A program made the translations under genes and the position numbers. The notes under the pieces are model-generated. The model was not told the origin of the DNA. It did no database searches and saw only the letters and a list, made by a program, of their open reading frames with translations. This document shows, in pieces, positions 51,646 to 61,289 of a stretch of DNA of 64,000 nucleotides (position 1 is its first letter; every line of letters starts with the position of its first letter). Source of the stretch: Streptomyces sp. NBC_00154 (lineage in GTDB: Bacteria > Actinomycetota > Actinomycetes > Streptomycetales > Streptomycetaceae); the NCBI RefSeq assembly GCF_026342835.1, contig NZ_JAPEMI010000003.1, forward strand, positions 1 through 64,000, read 5' to 3'.

Positions 51646-54015
51646 TCATGTCGGACGCTCGGCATCGTTTCGGTGCTCCGTTGCCAGCCCTGTTGGTTGC
51701 TCTGCCCAGACGGTCTTTCCCTGGGGTTGATGGCGGGTGCCCCACTGGTCCGCGAGGCTCGCGATGATGAACAGTCCTCGGCCTGTCTCGTCGATGGTGC
51801 GGGCATGTTTCACCTGCGGAGCGCTGGTCGCGATGTCGCTGACCTCGCAGGTCAGCATTCGCTCGAAGATCATCCGCAGTTGCAGGGGCGGAGCGCCATA
51901 GCGGACCGCGTTGCCGACGAGCTCGCTGACGATGAGCTCGGTGGTGTACGCCGTCTCCTCGTCCACGCCCCAGATGTCCAGCTGGTGGCGGGCCGCCGCG
52001 CGGGCGACCGGTGCGGCCTCGGGGCCCGCAGGCAGCGAGAGGGTCAGTACCCGATCTGGGGGCAGCGCCTTCGTGCGGGCCAGCAGCATGAGTGTCTCGC
52101 CGGTCCGGTGGTCATCCGGGAGGGCGTGCGCGATGTCGTCGCACAGGTCCGGCAGGGGCCTTGTGCCGGCGCCGTCCAGGAGCGGGCGCAGTGCACCGGA
52201 CGGGGCCAGGACCTCGTCCGCGAGCGCGGCCGTGCCCAATGCCAGAGTGCTTCCTTCTGGGAGGCTGACGGTGGTCGCGGGGAATGGGGCGTTGCCGGTT
52301 TCGGCGAGTGGGGGACCTGCAGGAACGGACAGGCCGGGCAGGCCGGCCGAGGTGCTGTCGGGAAGGACCGCGACCGGCTCGGGGAGGCCGGCGCGGGCGA
52401 TGGTGCAGGTGAGTTCGACCGGGTCGTAGATCGCGATGACGCAGCCGGCGGTGAGCGGTTCGCGGTCCAGGGGATCCGTGGGAGGCAGTTCGGCGTATGC
52501 GGCGGCGAGACGGGCTGTGGTGTCGCTGAGGCGGGCCAGCAGCTCATCGGGCTGCAGGTCCAGGACGGCGAGTGTATGGACGGCCGTCCGCAGGAGTCCC
52601 ATCGTGATGGCTGCGGCGATGCCTTGCCCTGCCACGTCGCCGACGATCAGCGCGGTCCGTGCACCGGGCAGCGCGATGGCGTCGAACCATGCGCCGCCGC
52701 TCTCCGGAGACGGAAGGTGGAGTGGGCAGATGTCCACGGTGGCATGTGTGGCGGGTTGTTGGGGAAGTAGCCTGCGCTGGACGGTTCGCGCGATAATCCA
52801 CTCGCGCATGAACTGGCGGGCGTTGTCGATGCAGAGCGCAGTGTGGGCACACACCGCGGATGCCACCGCGACGTCCTCCTCTTCAAAGGGATCTTCTTGC
52901 TGGTGACGGTAGAAGCTGACCACGCCCAGAGCATGGCCGCGCAACGCCAGTGGTGCCACGATCAGGGAGTGTGAACCGGACCGCCTGATGATTTCGGCTC
53001 GGGCCGGGTCGGCGGCCAGCCACGAGCTGTCCTCCTCGATCGATACGAGGCGCGGCCGAAGGTCGGACAGGACCTGCGAGAAGGGGGTGCCGGTCGGCAG
53101 GGGGCGCACGACTCCGACCGGCTGACCCTCGATTCGGCCCTGGAAGGCGGTCCGGCGCAGTGGAACGTCCCCGTGGACGGGCACCGGCGGGGGCTCGTCT
53201 CCGCGGATGACGTCTTCGATCACTTCGGCGTCGGCGATGTCGGCGAAGGCGGGCACTACCGCCTCCACCAGCTCCTGACAGACAGCACCCACGTTCAGCC
53301 GGTGCCCCACTTGTCTGCGGACCGTGTCCAGGAGGGCCAGGCGGTTCTGTGCGTTCTCTCGCTCGGTGACGTCGACGGCGGATGCCACCAGTCCGAGCAC
53401 ACGGTCGTGGGAGTCCTCCAGGCGGAAGTAGGAGAGGGACTGGATACGGCGCGTGGGCCGGCCCGGTGCCCCGACGTGCCGGACGAGCCGGTTCACCACC
53501 GGTTCCCCGGTCTCCATGACCCTTTGCGCTACGGCGGCTTCTTCCTCGGGATCTTCGAGTTCCCACGCCTCGGTGAAATGCTTGCCCAGCAGGTGCCCCA
53601 CCGGTGTGCTGTTCAGTTCGCCGGTAGCGCTGCTCATGCGGACCACGCGCAGCTGATCGTCGAGGACGTGCAGTACCACAGGGGAATGGGTGAACATGGC
53701 CTTCAAGATCGCCACGTCCTGCCCCGACATGGTGTCCCCCGCCGAGAGCACCTGCCACACCACAGAAGTACCTCGCAGCACCGGTTTGACCAGCACCGCG
53801 GCCGGATCCGAGAACCTTTCCCGCCGCGATTCGCCGTCAGCGGCGACCTCACGCATGAGAGCCGCCACGGACCGGCCGATGGCCTCCTCGGCAGACCACC
53901 CGAACAGCTCCTCAGCCGGACGCCCCCACTCGACCACCCGGCCACTGTCATCGATGAGTACGAGCACGTCACCGCTGGGCATTCGAAAACACCTCCGCCC
54001 CCCATTCCTGCCCAC
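51646..54015 (-). CDS. PAS-PAS-GAF-SpoIIE phosphatase with HATPase_c domain
   Basis: A 789-residue multidomain signalling protein. Start 54015 is used; MPSGDVLVLIDDSGRVVEWG at 53982 is an alternative. Two PAS domains come first (FGWSAEEAIGRSVAALM; SPVVLHVLDDQLRVVRMS, ending VDVTEREN). A GAF domain follows (SHSLIVAPLALRGHALGVVS), then a SpoIIE/PP2C domain (IVGDVAGQGIAAAITMGLLR) and a C-terminal HATPase_c domain (LIVSELVGNAVRYGAPP, TGRGLFIIASLADQWG). It likely regulates an anti-sigma/anti-anti-sigma cycle. The usual TDGLxE stretch is replaced by GTAALADEV, so one metal ligand may be missing. No sigma factor gene adjoins it. Confidence 0.9.
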   Translation of the reverse strand: MGRNGGRRCFRMPSGDVLVLIDDSGRVVEWGRPAEELFGWSAEEAIGRSVAALMREVAADGESRRERFSDPAAVLVKPVLRGTSVVWQVLSAGDTMSGQDVAILKAMFTHSPVVLHVLDDQLRVVRMSSATGELNSTPVGHLLGKHFTEAWELEDPEEEAAVAQRVMETGEPVVNRLVRHVGAPGRPTRRIQSLSYFRLEDSHDRVLGLVASAVDVTERENAQNRLALLDTVRRQVGHRLNVGAVCQELVEAVVPAFADIADAEVIEDVIRGDEPPPVPVHGDVPLRRTAFQGRIEGQPVGVVRPLPTGTPFSQVLSDLRPRLVSIEEDSSWLAADPARAEIIRRSGSHSLIVAPLALRGHALGVVSFYRHQQEDPFEEEDVAVASAVCAHTALCIDNARQFMREWIIARTVQRRLLPQQPATHATVDICPLHLPSPESGGAWFDAIALPGARTALIVGDVAGQGIAAAITMGLLRTAVHTLAVLDLQPDELLARLSDTTARLAAAYAELPPTDPLDREPLTAGCVIAIYDPVELTCTIARAGLPEPVAVLPDSTSAGLPGLSVPAGPPLAETGNAPFPATTVSLPEGSTLALGTAALADEVLAPSGALRPLLDGAGTRPLPDLCDDIAHALPDDHRTGETLMLLARTKALPPDRVLTLSLPAGPEAAPVARAAARHQLDIWGVDEETAYTTELIVSELVGNAVRYGAPPLQLRMIFERMLTCEVSDIATSAPQVKHARTIDETGRGLFIIASLADQWGTRHQPQGKTVWAEQPTGLATEHRNDAERPT

Positions 54016-54828
54016 CCGTGCCGACGACTGGCCCGCTCACCCCACAGTTACACCGATCGGCTCAGCCCGCTTCCGAGCGGGGCTGCCCAGGGTCCGGTCC
54101 ACCCCCCAGGCCGCGCCCGTGAGCCGGCACAGCTCGTGCTCGGCCGGCCGATGTCCAGCCCTTTCCCTTGCAGCTCAGCCCGCTGGCTCGGCCGCTACTC
54201 TTTCCAGCTGCCGGAGCTGCCGGAGCTGCCCGGCGGGCTGTAACCCCTGTGCCGCCCCGGACGCGCCGAGGAAGGGTGACGTCGGCACGGGCGTCCGTGA
54301 CAGCCCGGGCCATCTTGACGGTGCCGTTTGCGCCGGCGCCGGCTCGTGGAGAGGACTGGGAGCCGTAACGCTCACGAGGGGAACAGCTTCGCGTACCTGC
54401 ATCTCCCGACGGGCGGCCCCTCTGCATGCCGGGTTGCAGAAGGCCGGAGCCCCGGCGGTGCCGGTACCCGTCAGAGCCTTGTGCGACGTGCTCCGATGCC
54501 GCCCGGGCGAGGGTGTCCTCGGATGGCGACAACAGCTTTCAGGCGCGTGTGCTGGGGCGTCGGTCGCCGGGTGTGCTGCATCTTCACGACATTCTCGACG
54601 CAGAGGTCGTGGTCACGAGCAGCTTTGTCAGCGGTCGACTGGCCATGTCCCTGTTCCCAGCTGCCTCCCGAACCGGCAGACAATCGCTGTTCCTAGGAAC
54701 CGACGAAGCCACCTTCTCCCTGCTGTACGACCAAGGGCGCGCCCGTCGGGGCTCAGGGCTGTCGTCTTGCCCCTGGGAGACGTCTTGCGGGCGTGAAAGA
54801 GTGCGGCTGCTACTCCGTCCAGCCCTGG
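54016..54828. other. Unassigned 0.8-kb stretch
   Basis: No intact gene is recognised. A plus-strand frame around 54570-54750 reads GVLHLHDILDAEVVVTSSFV and SLFLGTDEATFSLLYDQG, which looks like a real protein segment, perhaps the end of a lost gene. The first part should hold the promoter of the SpoIIE-type gene. Confidence 0.35.
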
Positions 54829-55698
54829 TTATTCCTCGGGGCGAATCCAGGTCCGGGCGAGTTCCGCGACCCAGGTGGCTGCCGCGTCGGGAGCGGGCGG
54901 GGGTGCGCCGACGACGACGAGTTCGGTGACGCCCACCGCACCGAGTGCGGGGAGGTGCTCCGGGATGCCGTCGCTCAGCGCGACGGCGACCGTGAGCTCG
55001 TCAAAAGCGCGACCGTGGCGGGCGCACTCATCGGCGAGAACGGCGATGCGCGCCGGGACGTCGGCCGCCGGGACGTTGAAGCCGTACCAGCCGTCGGCGA
55101 GCGTTGCCGCGCGCCGCAAGGCAGCGTCGCTGTTGCCGCCGACCACGACCGGGAGCCGGCCGCCGCGCAGCGGCTTCGGGTTGACCCGGATCGCGTCGAA
55201 GCGGGTGAACTCCCCTGTGAAGGAGGCCGGGTCCTCGGCCCAGACGGCGCGCATCGCGGCGAGGTACTCCTCGGTGCGCCGCCCGCGCTTCGCGAAGGGC
55301 ACTCCGAGCGCTGCGAATTCCTCGGCCGACCAGCCGACCCCGACCCCGAGGCTGAACCGCCCGGCGGAGAGCACGTCGAGTGTGGCGGCCTGTTTGGCGA
55401 CCAGGACCGGGTTGTGCTCAGGCAGCAGGAGTACGCCGGAGGCGAGCTCGATCCGGCTGGTGACCGCCGCCGCGAAGGTCAGGGCAAGCAGCGGGTCCAG
55501 CCAGTCCGCGTCCGTGGGCACGGCGATCCGGCCGTCCGCGGAGTAGGGATAGCGCGAGGCGGGCGCGTCCACGAGCACCACGTGCTCGCCGCACCAGAGC
55601 CTCGCGAAGCCGTGTGTCTCCGCGGCTGTGGCCACCGCACGGATCACCTCGGGATGAGCACCGTCACCGATACCGAGCGCGTGCAAACCCACTCGCAT
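54829..55698 (-). CDS. LLM-class (F420-dependent) oxidoreductase
   Basis: A 289-residue luciferase-like TIM-barrel protein. The family blocks are visible: ARLWCGEHVVLVDAPASRYP near residue 32, LASGVLLLPEHNPVLVAKQA, SAGRFSLGVGVGWSAEEFAA and LPVVVGGNSDAALRRAATLA. The actinobacterial F420-binding group is the closest match, so it should oxidise or reduce a small substrate with F420 or FMN. Substrate unknown. It starts 27 bp from a broken IS5 inverted repeat, so its promoter may have been disturbed. Confidence 0.88.
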   Translation of the reverse strand: MRVGLHALGIGDGAHPEVIRAVATAAETHGFARLWCGEHVVLVDAPASRYPYSADGRIAVPTDADWLDPLLALTFAAAVTSRIELASGVLLLPEHNPVLVAKQAATLDVLSAGRFSLGVGVGWSAEEFAALGVPFAKRGRRTEEYLAAMRAVWAEDPASFTGEFTRFDAIRVNPKPLRGGRLPVVVGGNSDAALRRAATLADGWYGFNVPAADVPARIAVLADECARHGRAFDELTVAVALSDGIPEHLPALGAVGVTELVVVGAPPPAPDAAATWVAELARTWIRPEE

Positions 55699-55724
55699 TC
55701 TCCACCTCCGGGCATCACCTCAAT

Positions 55725-56053
55725 AACTCCTAACGAAATGATCTCTGTGGTGGTTGGATCGCTTCGGGATTTTGACGATCTGGGGGTGTCCAGTGGGTCG
55801 GTCGAAGCCGTGGGATGTTGACGACAAGTCGTCGTCGTTGATCGAACTGCTGCTGCCGAAGTTGGAGCGCCGGAAGTGCCTTCCTGGTCGGATGCGGCAT
55901 CCGGACCGACTGGTGTTCCAGGGCATTCTGTTCGTGGTGCATACCGGAATCGCCTGGGAACACCTACTGCAAAAGCTCGACTTCGGCTCTGGCATGACGT
56001 GCTGGTGCCGCCTGGCCGAGTGGTCCGAAGCCGGGGTGTGGTCCCGCCTGAAC
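55725..56053 (+). pseudogene. 5' part of an IS5-type element related to 37326-38609
   Basis: The inverted repeat AACTCCTAACGAAATGATC (55725-55743) matches the transposase end of the DUF2750-carrying element. The transposase N-terminus follows (GRSKPWDVDDKSSSLIELLL, LVFQGILFVVHTGIAWEHLL). It breaks off after WSRLNE at about 56053. The DDE region and the other end are missing. Confidence 0.85.
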
Positions 56054-56160
56054 GAACAGCACCCACATCCGGTCCGGCACCAGCCGCTCAACCAGATCAG
56101 ATTCACGGGCCAACGAGGGATCACACCGATCACTCCCCGATTTTCGCTGCAGTCCCCGTG
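56054..56160 (-). pseudogene. 5' fragment of a second IS5-type transposase, fused head-on
   Basis: The minus strand reads LARESDLVERLVPDRMWVLF, the N-terminus of another IS5 subgroup (LVPDxLWxL). It stops at the same point where the opposite-strand remnant ends, so two partial transposases meet at about 56053. Confidence 0.6.
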
Positions 56161-56636
56161 TCCACTCCACATCGTGTAGCGATTACGGGTTGGCAGCCGC
56201 GGTGTCAGGGTAGCGGCCGTCCACCTCCCGGTGTCGCGATTCCACTTGCCGCGGGGATCTAGATTGTGACTGAGGTCACACGAGTAGCTTGGACCTGCTT
56301 CCGGGCCTTCCCGGTATCACCACCGTGCAGGTCCGGATCGTCACCCACATGCGGCCGGTGGCGCATCGCCGCCCTGGCCTTCGGCCTGCAGTGCGTTCTG
56401 ACCGTCTATATCGCGGTCGGCATCAAATCCGACAGCGACGGCGATGTGGGTCGGCCTCCATGACCCCCGGCCAGGTGTACGAGGCCATGGTCCGCCTCGG
56501 CGGACACGACACCTTCACGGGGGACTGACCTGCGCCAACGACCACCGCCCAGGCTGCCCGTTCCCGGCCTCGGGGCGTCGCGGATTGTCCGATCATCCAA
56601 TGCCGCCGAGCGGCCGCGTTCGGCAAGACCGCCCGC
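56161..56636. other. No intact gene
   Basis: A short inverted repeat GTGACTGAGGTCAC lies at about 56266-56279. A weak frame near 56370-56430 (ALAFGLQCVLTVYIAVG) looks like one membrane segment. Nothing further is recognised. Confidence 0.35.
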
Positions 56637-57535
56637 ATGACCGAGACCGCGCCGCCCTCCGGCCCTTCCGCCCCCGAGCAGGAGAGGTGGCTGACGCCGG
56701 GCGTGCGCGGCATCGGCACCGCCAGCTTCCTCGCCCACGCCGGCCACGAGATCCCCACCGCCCTGCTGACCTCAACCCTCGGTGGCCCCTGCCGCAGCCC
56801 TCGGCGCGATCGAAGGCGTTTCCGACGCGCTCGCGGGTGCCGCCCGGTTCGGCGGCGGCATGTTGGCCGACGACCCGGCCCGCCGCCGGAAGGTCGCCGC
56901 CGGCGGATACACAACCACCGCGGTACTGGGTGCCGCGACCGCCGTGTGGCAGGTCGGCGTGCTGCGCGCCGCCGCCTGGACCGCCCGTGGGCTGCGCGTC
57001 CCGGCGCGCAACCCTGCTGGCGGACATCGTCCCGGCCAAGGCGTACGGGCGGGCGTACGGGTTCGAGCGGATGATGGACAACCTCGGCACGATCTTCGGC
57101 CCCCTCCTCGCGCTCGGCCTGGTGGCCACGCTCGCGTCACCTGGGCGATCGGCCTGTCCGTCATCGCCGGCGTCCTGACCGCCGCCGCGATCACCTACGC
57201 GATCCGTAAGACCCCCGCGCCCCACCAGCCGGGACAAGGTGCCGCTGAAGATCCGGGTACGGCCGGTCCTCAAAGGAGACCTCGGCCGACTGATGGGGGC
57301 GGTGGCTGCGTTCGAGGTGGGCAACGTCGCCGCGACCCAGCTGATCCTGCGGGCCTCCGAGCTGCTGGCCCCGGGGGCACGGCACGAAGACCGCCACCAC
57401 GATCGCGCTCGGTCTCTACACCGCCTACAACGTCGCCGCCACGGTCGCCTCCGATCCGTACGGCTTGTTCGAGCTGGACATCGGCCTCCGTCTCGACCTG
57501 GACCTGTCCGTCCCCGCTGCTGCGGTCGCTCCATG
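56637..57535 (+). pseudogene. MFS transporter gene with several frameshifts
   Basis: Pieces of one major-facilitator protein appear in successive frames. They are MTETAPPSGPSAPEQERWLT with GTASFLAHAGHEIPTALLTS (start 56637), then FGGGMLADDPARRRKVAAGG, then LLADIVPAKAYGRAYGFERM, then AIGLSVIAGVLTAAAITYAI, and finally ALGLYTAYNVAATVASDPYG. At least four frame changes are needed, so no full transporter is made. The conserved loop PAKAYGRAYGFER is typical of an MFS drug or metabolite exporter group. Confidence 0.8.
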
Positions 57536-57590
57536 ATGCGGGCATGTTTATGGGTCTGATCCCCTGGTGCCCTGGGCGGGCCGGACGGTC

Positions 57591-59015
57591 TCAGTCGGGG
57601 AGTGTGAGGCGGAAGGTGGTGTGTCCGGGGCTGCTGGTGACGGTGGCGGTTCCGCCGTGGGCGGTGATGACGGCGTGGACGATGGCTAGGCCCAGACCCG
57701 TGCTTCCGGTGGTTCGGGAGCGGGCGTGGTCGGCGCGGACGAAGCGGCCGAAGACTTCGGGCTGGAGCTCTTCGGGGATGCCTGGACCGTTGTCGCTCAC
57801 GTCCACACAGACGCCGGTCGGTTCGGTGGTGAGGGCGATCGTCACTTCGGTGCCGGGCGGGGTGTGGGTTCGGGCGTTGGCGAGGAGGTTGCCGATGGCC
57901 TGTTGGAGGCGGTGGGCGTCGCCGGTAACGGTGACGGGTTCTTCGGGGAGGTCCAGGAGCCAGTGGTGGGCGGGACCTGCGGCCCGTGCGTCGTCCGTCG
58001 CGTTCAGGATCATCAGGGTCAGGTCGACCGGTTCGTGTGCGAGGGGGCGTCCGGCATCGAGGCGGGCGAGGAGGAGCAGGTCGTCGACGAGACGGGTCAT
58101 GCGCTGTGACTCGCCGTTGATCCGTTCCAGGGCGTGGCGTACTTCGGCGGGGACGGGGCCGTGGTGGCGCAGGGCGAGTTCGGCGTGGCCTCGGATGTTG
58201 GCGACGGGGGTGCGCAGTTCGTGGCTGGCGTCGGCGGCGAAGTGCCGCAGGCGTTCCTCGCTGGCTTGCCGGCGGGTGAGAGCGTCCTCGACGTGGCCGA
58301 GCATGTGGTTGAGGGCGGTGCCGACCTGGCCGACCTCGGTGCGCGGGTCGGTGTCGGGAAGGGGCCCGGGCATGGCGACCTCGCCGCTGGCGAGCGGCAG
58401 CCCGGCGACCTCCGCCGCCCGGGCGGTGACCTTCTGAAGGGGGCGCAGGGAGATCCGCACCCATAGGGCCGCGGCGGTGCCGGTGACCACGAGGGCGGCA
58501 CCGAACAACACGGCTTCGACCGCTTCGAGGCGGTGCACGGTCTCTTCCACCGGGTGCAGTGGCAGGCCGGTGATCAGGGTGTCCTGGTCGTCGCCCTGGA
58601 CGGCCATGACGCGGTAGACCCCCAGAGTGGACAGGCGGATGCTGTGCCCGTTTCCATCCACGGGGATTCCCGCCAGGGCGCGGCGATCTTCGTGGGTGAG
58701 CTGGAGAGGACGGTCGGTGGCGTCGTCGACGACGGCGGCCTGGGTGACGGTGTTGTTCAGGAGGCGGGCGCCGAAGGTCGATTCGGCCTGCCCGCGGGTA
58801 TCGGGGTGGTTGTCGGCGTCGGGCTCGGCTTCGTGTTCCAGGCTGGCGGCGAACCGGCCGCCGGACGCGGTGAGCTGTTCGTCGAGACGCCCCATCAGGA
58901 AGCCGCGCAGGGCGAGGGCGGTGGTGATGCCGACGGCGCGGCAGGCGAGGGCGAGCAGGATGACGAGCCCGGCGGTGAGCTGGCCTCGCAGGGTGCGCGG
59001 CGGCGTGGGCCTCAT
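57591..59015 (-). CDS. Membrane sensor histidine kinase
   Basis: A 474-residue kinase starting at ATG 59015, overlapping the response regulator stop by ATGA. It has two membrane segments (about residues 12-35 and 165-190) flanking an extracytoplasmic sensor domain. A HAMP-type linker, the phospho-acceptor His265 (DASHELRTPVANIRGHAELA) and the ATPase domain (IGNLLANARTHTPPGTEVTI, VSDNGPGIPEE, TGLGLAIVHAVITAHGG) follow. With the regulator it forms an OmpR-type two-component system, divergent from the flavin redox operon it probably controls. Confidence 0.93.
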   Translation of the reverse strand: MRPTPPRTLRGQLTAGLVILLALACRAVGITTALALRGFLMGRLDEQLTASGGRFAASLEHEAEPDADNHPDTRGQAESTFGARLLNNTVTQAAVVDDATDRPLQLTHEDRRALAGIPVDGNGHSIRLSTLGVYRVMAVQGDDQDTLITGLPLHPVEETVHRLEAVEAVLFGAALVVTGTAAALWVRISLRPLQKVTARAAEVAGLPLASGEVAMPGPLPDTDPRTEVGQVGTALNHMLGHVEDALTRRQASEERLRHFAADASHELRTPVANIRGHAELALRHHGPVPAEVRHALERINGESQRMTRLVDDLLLLARLDAGRPLAHEPVDLTLMILNATDDARAAGPAHHWLLDLPEEPVTVTGDAHRLQQAIGNLLANARTHTPPGTEVTIALTTEPTGVCVDVSDNGPGIPEELQPEVFGRFVRADHARSRTTGSTGLGLAIVHAVITAHGGTATVTSSPGHTTFRLTLPD

Positions 59016-59746
59016 GGGGCTTCCGGCTTGAGGACGTAGCCGACGCCGCGCACGGTGTGGATCATCGGGGTGCGTCCGGCGTCGATCTTCTTGCGCAGGT
59101 AGCTGATGTAGAGCTCGACGACGTGGGCGCGTCCGCCGAAGTCGTAGGCCCAGACGCGGTCGAGGATCTGATCCTTGGACAGGACGCGGCGCGGGTTGCG
59201 CATGAGGAAGCGCAGGAGTTCGAACTCGGTGCGGGACAGATCGACGGTGGCCCCGCCGCGGCTGACCTCCCTGGCTTCCTCGTCCATGGTGAGGTCCCCG
59301 ACCGTGAGCCGGTTCGTGCCCGGCTCGGCGGTCATGCCGGCCCGCCGGAGCAGCCCGCGCAGCCGCGCCAGGACTTCTTCCAGGCTGTAGGGCTTGGTGA
59401 CGTAGTCGTCGCCGCCCGCGGTGATGCCGGCGATGCGGTCCTCGACGGCGTCGCGGGCCGTCAGGAACAGCACGCATACGCGGGGTGCCTCACGCCGCAG
59501 GGTGCGGAGGATCTGCAGGCCGTCGAGGTCGGGCAGCATCCAGTCCAGGACCACCGCGTCGGGCCGGAAGGCGCGGGCGGTCGCGAGCGCGGTCGCGCCG
59601 TCGGCGGCGGTACGGACCTGCCAGCCCTCGCCAGTCATGACTCCGGCCAGGACGTCGGTGACGTCGGGTTCGTCGTCGACGACGAGGATCCGCACAGGTT
59701 CTCCGTCGGGGCGGTGCAGAAGCGAGGTGGTACGCGGCTCGTTCAT
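59012..59746 (-). CDS. OmpR/PhoB-type response regulator
   Basis: A 244-residue regulator. The receiver domain carries the acidic pair (LVVDDEPDVTD), the phospho-acceptor Asp68 (AVVLDWMLPDLDG), the Thr in FLTARD and the Lys in DYVTKPYS. The C-terminal winged helix is PhoB-type (LSRTEFELLRFLMRNPRRVL, YLRKKIDAGRTPMIHTVRG). It has a roughly 17-residue N-terminal extension; a start at the later Val is possible. Three 11-bp-spaced repeats just upstream (59797-59824) are likely binding sites. Confidence 0.93.
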   Translation of the reverse strand: MNEPRTTSLLHRPDGEPVRILVVDDEPDVTDVLAGVMTGEGWQVRTAADGATALATARAFRPDAVVLDWMLPDLDGLQILRTLRREAPRVCVLFLTARDAVEDRIAGITAGGDDYVTKPYSLEEVLARLRGLLRRAGMTAEPGTNRLTVGDLTMDEEAREVSRGGATVDLSRTEFELLRFLMRNPRRVLSKDQILDRVWAYDFGGRAHVVELYISYLRKKIDAGRTPMIHTVRGVGYVLKPEAP

Positions 59747-59796
59747 GGTTCCTTCAGCATCCCCCGGCCCTGGCCGGGGCGGGGCGAGCCGTGTCT

Positions 59797-59824
59797 TTGA
59801 ATTTCCTCTGAATCTGCGCTGAGG
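59797..59824. promoter_or_regulatory. Three 11-bp-spaced direct repeats, probable response-regulator site
   Basis: TTGAAT (59797), CTGAAT (59808) and CTGAGG (59819) are spaced by 11 bp, the spacing used by PhoB/OmpR-type regulators. They lie in the 170-bp region between the divergent regulator gene and the ferric-reductase-like gene. Confidence 0.6.
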
Positions 59825-59916
59825 GTGGCCGACGGGGCGGTTTCAGAAGGTACTCAAAGGTTGGGCTGTGACGCTGGCCGCCCATCGCCGGAGCGAGTCC
59901 CATTCGGAGGAGCCCC

Positions 59917-61278
59917 ATGACCACCACGTTCACCGACACCTGTGCGAGCCGTGGGATGCGCCACCGGCGTCCGCGTCACAGCGCCGTGCCCTTCCTGGGT
60001 CCGCTGGTGATCTGGGCCGGCGCCGCTGGTGTGCTTGCACTGTGGTGGAGCGACACGACCTCGGTCGTCGGCCCGGCGGGCTGGCTCACCGGCGCGGGGC
60101 GCATCACCGGGCTCCTGGCCGGCTACGCCTGTGCGGTCCTGCTGGCGCTCATGGCCCGCGTGCCGCTCCTGGACCACACCATCGGCACCGACCGTCTCGC
60201 GCGCTGGCATGCCTGGGGCGGCCGCTGCACCGTGTCCCTGGCCCTCGCCCACACCCTGCTGATCATCTGGGGATACTCGCTGACCTCCCACACGAACGTG
60301 GTGAGTCAGACCTCCACGCTCGTGCTGCACTACCCCGACCTCCTCAAGGGCACGGCCGGGTTCCTGCTGTTCCTGGCCACCGGAGTCCTCTCGGCCCGCG
60401 CGGCCCGCCGCAGGATGAGTTACGAGACCTGGCACTACCTGCACTTCGCCACCTACCTGGCGGTCTTCCTCACCTTCGGCCACCAGCTCTCCAACGGAGC
60501 CGACTTCGTCGGCAACCGCTCCGCGCAGGCGGCCTGGTACACACTTTTCCTCGGCGTCGCCGCGCTGGTCGCCTGGTACCGGTTCACCGTCCCACTGCGG
60601 CGCGGACTGCGCCACCGCCTGCGTGTTACGGCGGTCCACCCCGAGGCACCCGGTGTGGTCTCCGTCCACCTCACCGGCGAGCACCTGGACGAGCTGGGCG
60701 GCCAGCCGGGACAGTTCCTGCGCTGGCGCTTCCTGGCCCGCGGGCTGTGGTGGACCGCCAACCCCTACTCCCTCTCCGCCCCCGCGCAACCCGGTCACCT
60801 GCGCATCACCGTGAAGACCGCAGGCGGGCACAGCGCCGCGCTGGCCCGCCTGGCACCCGGCACCCGGGTCTGGGCCGAGGGACCCTACGGCGCCTTCACC
60901 GCGAGCCGCCGCACCGCCCCCAAGGTCCTCCTTCTGGCCGGCGGTGTCGGCATCACCCCCCTGCGCACGCTCTTCGAGACACTGCCGGGCCAGGTCACCC
61001 TCGTCTACCGGGCCCGCCGCCCGGCCGACCTCGTCCTGCGCGCTGAACTCGATGCGATCGCCGCCCGCCGATGGGCCTGCGTGCACTACGTCGTCGACGA
61101 ACCGGCCACCTACTCCTCACCCCTCACCGCCCGGGGCCTGACCGCGCTGGTGCCGGATCTCGCCGCACACGATGTCTACCTCTGCGGCCCTCTGGGCATG
61201 ACACACGCCGCGATCCAGGCCCTGCGCGATGCCGGCGTCCCGGCACGACGCATCCACCACGAGTCGTTCGCGTTCTGA
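59917..61278 (+). CDS. Ferric-reductase-like transmembrane flavo-haem protein
   Basis: A 453-residue protein. The first half has about six membrane segments with His residues suited to two haems (RWHAWGGRCTVSLALAHTLL, then YLHFATYLAVFLTFGHQLSN). The second half is an FAD/NAD(P)-binding module of ferredoxin-reductase type (GQFLRWRFLARGLWWTANPY, VLLLAGGVGITPLRTLFETL, YLCGPLGMTHAAIQAL). It should carry electrons from cytoplasmic NAD(P)H across the membrane. The next two genes give the likely acceptor: an extracytoplasmic flavoprotein and its flavin transferase. Confidence 0.9.
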   Translation: MTTTFTDTCASRGMRHRRPRHSAVPFLGPLVIWAGAAGVLALWWSDTTSVVGPAGWLTGAGRITGLLAGYACAVLLALMARVPLLDHTIGTDRLARWHAWGGRCTVSLALAHTLLIIWGYSLTSHTNVVSQTSTLVLHYPDLLKGTAGFLLFLATGVLSARAARRRMSYETWHYLHFATYLAVFLTFGHQLSNGADFVGNRSAQAAWYTLFLGVAALVAWYRFTVPLRRGLRHRLRVTAVHPEAPGVVSVHLTGEHLDELGGQPGQFLRWRFLARGLWWTANPYSLSAPAQPGHLRITVKTAGGHSAALARLAPGTRVWAEGPYGAFTASRRTAPKVLLLAGGVGITPLRTLFETLPGQVTLVYRARRPADLVLRAELDAIAARRWACVHYVVDEPATYSSPLTARGLTALVPDLAAHDVYLCGPLGMTHAAIQALRDAGVPARRIHHESFAF

Positions 61279-61289
61279 GGAGAACCACC

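Noticed and set aside
56593..58464. Minus-strand frame of 623 codons across the MFS remnant and kinase gene
   Set aside because: The translation is almost entirely Pro/Arg repeats and overlaps the histidine kinase in another frame.
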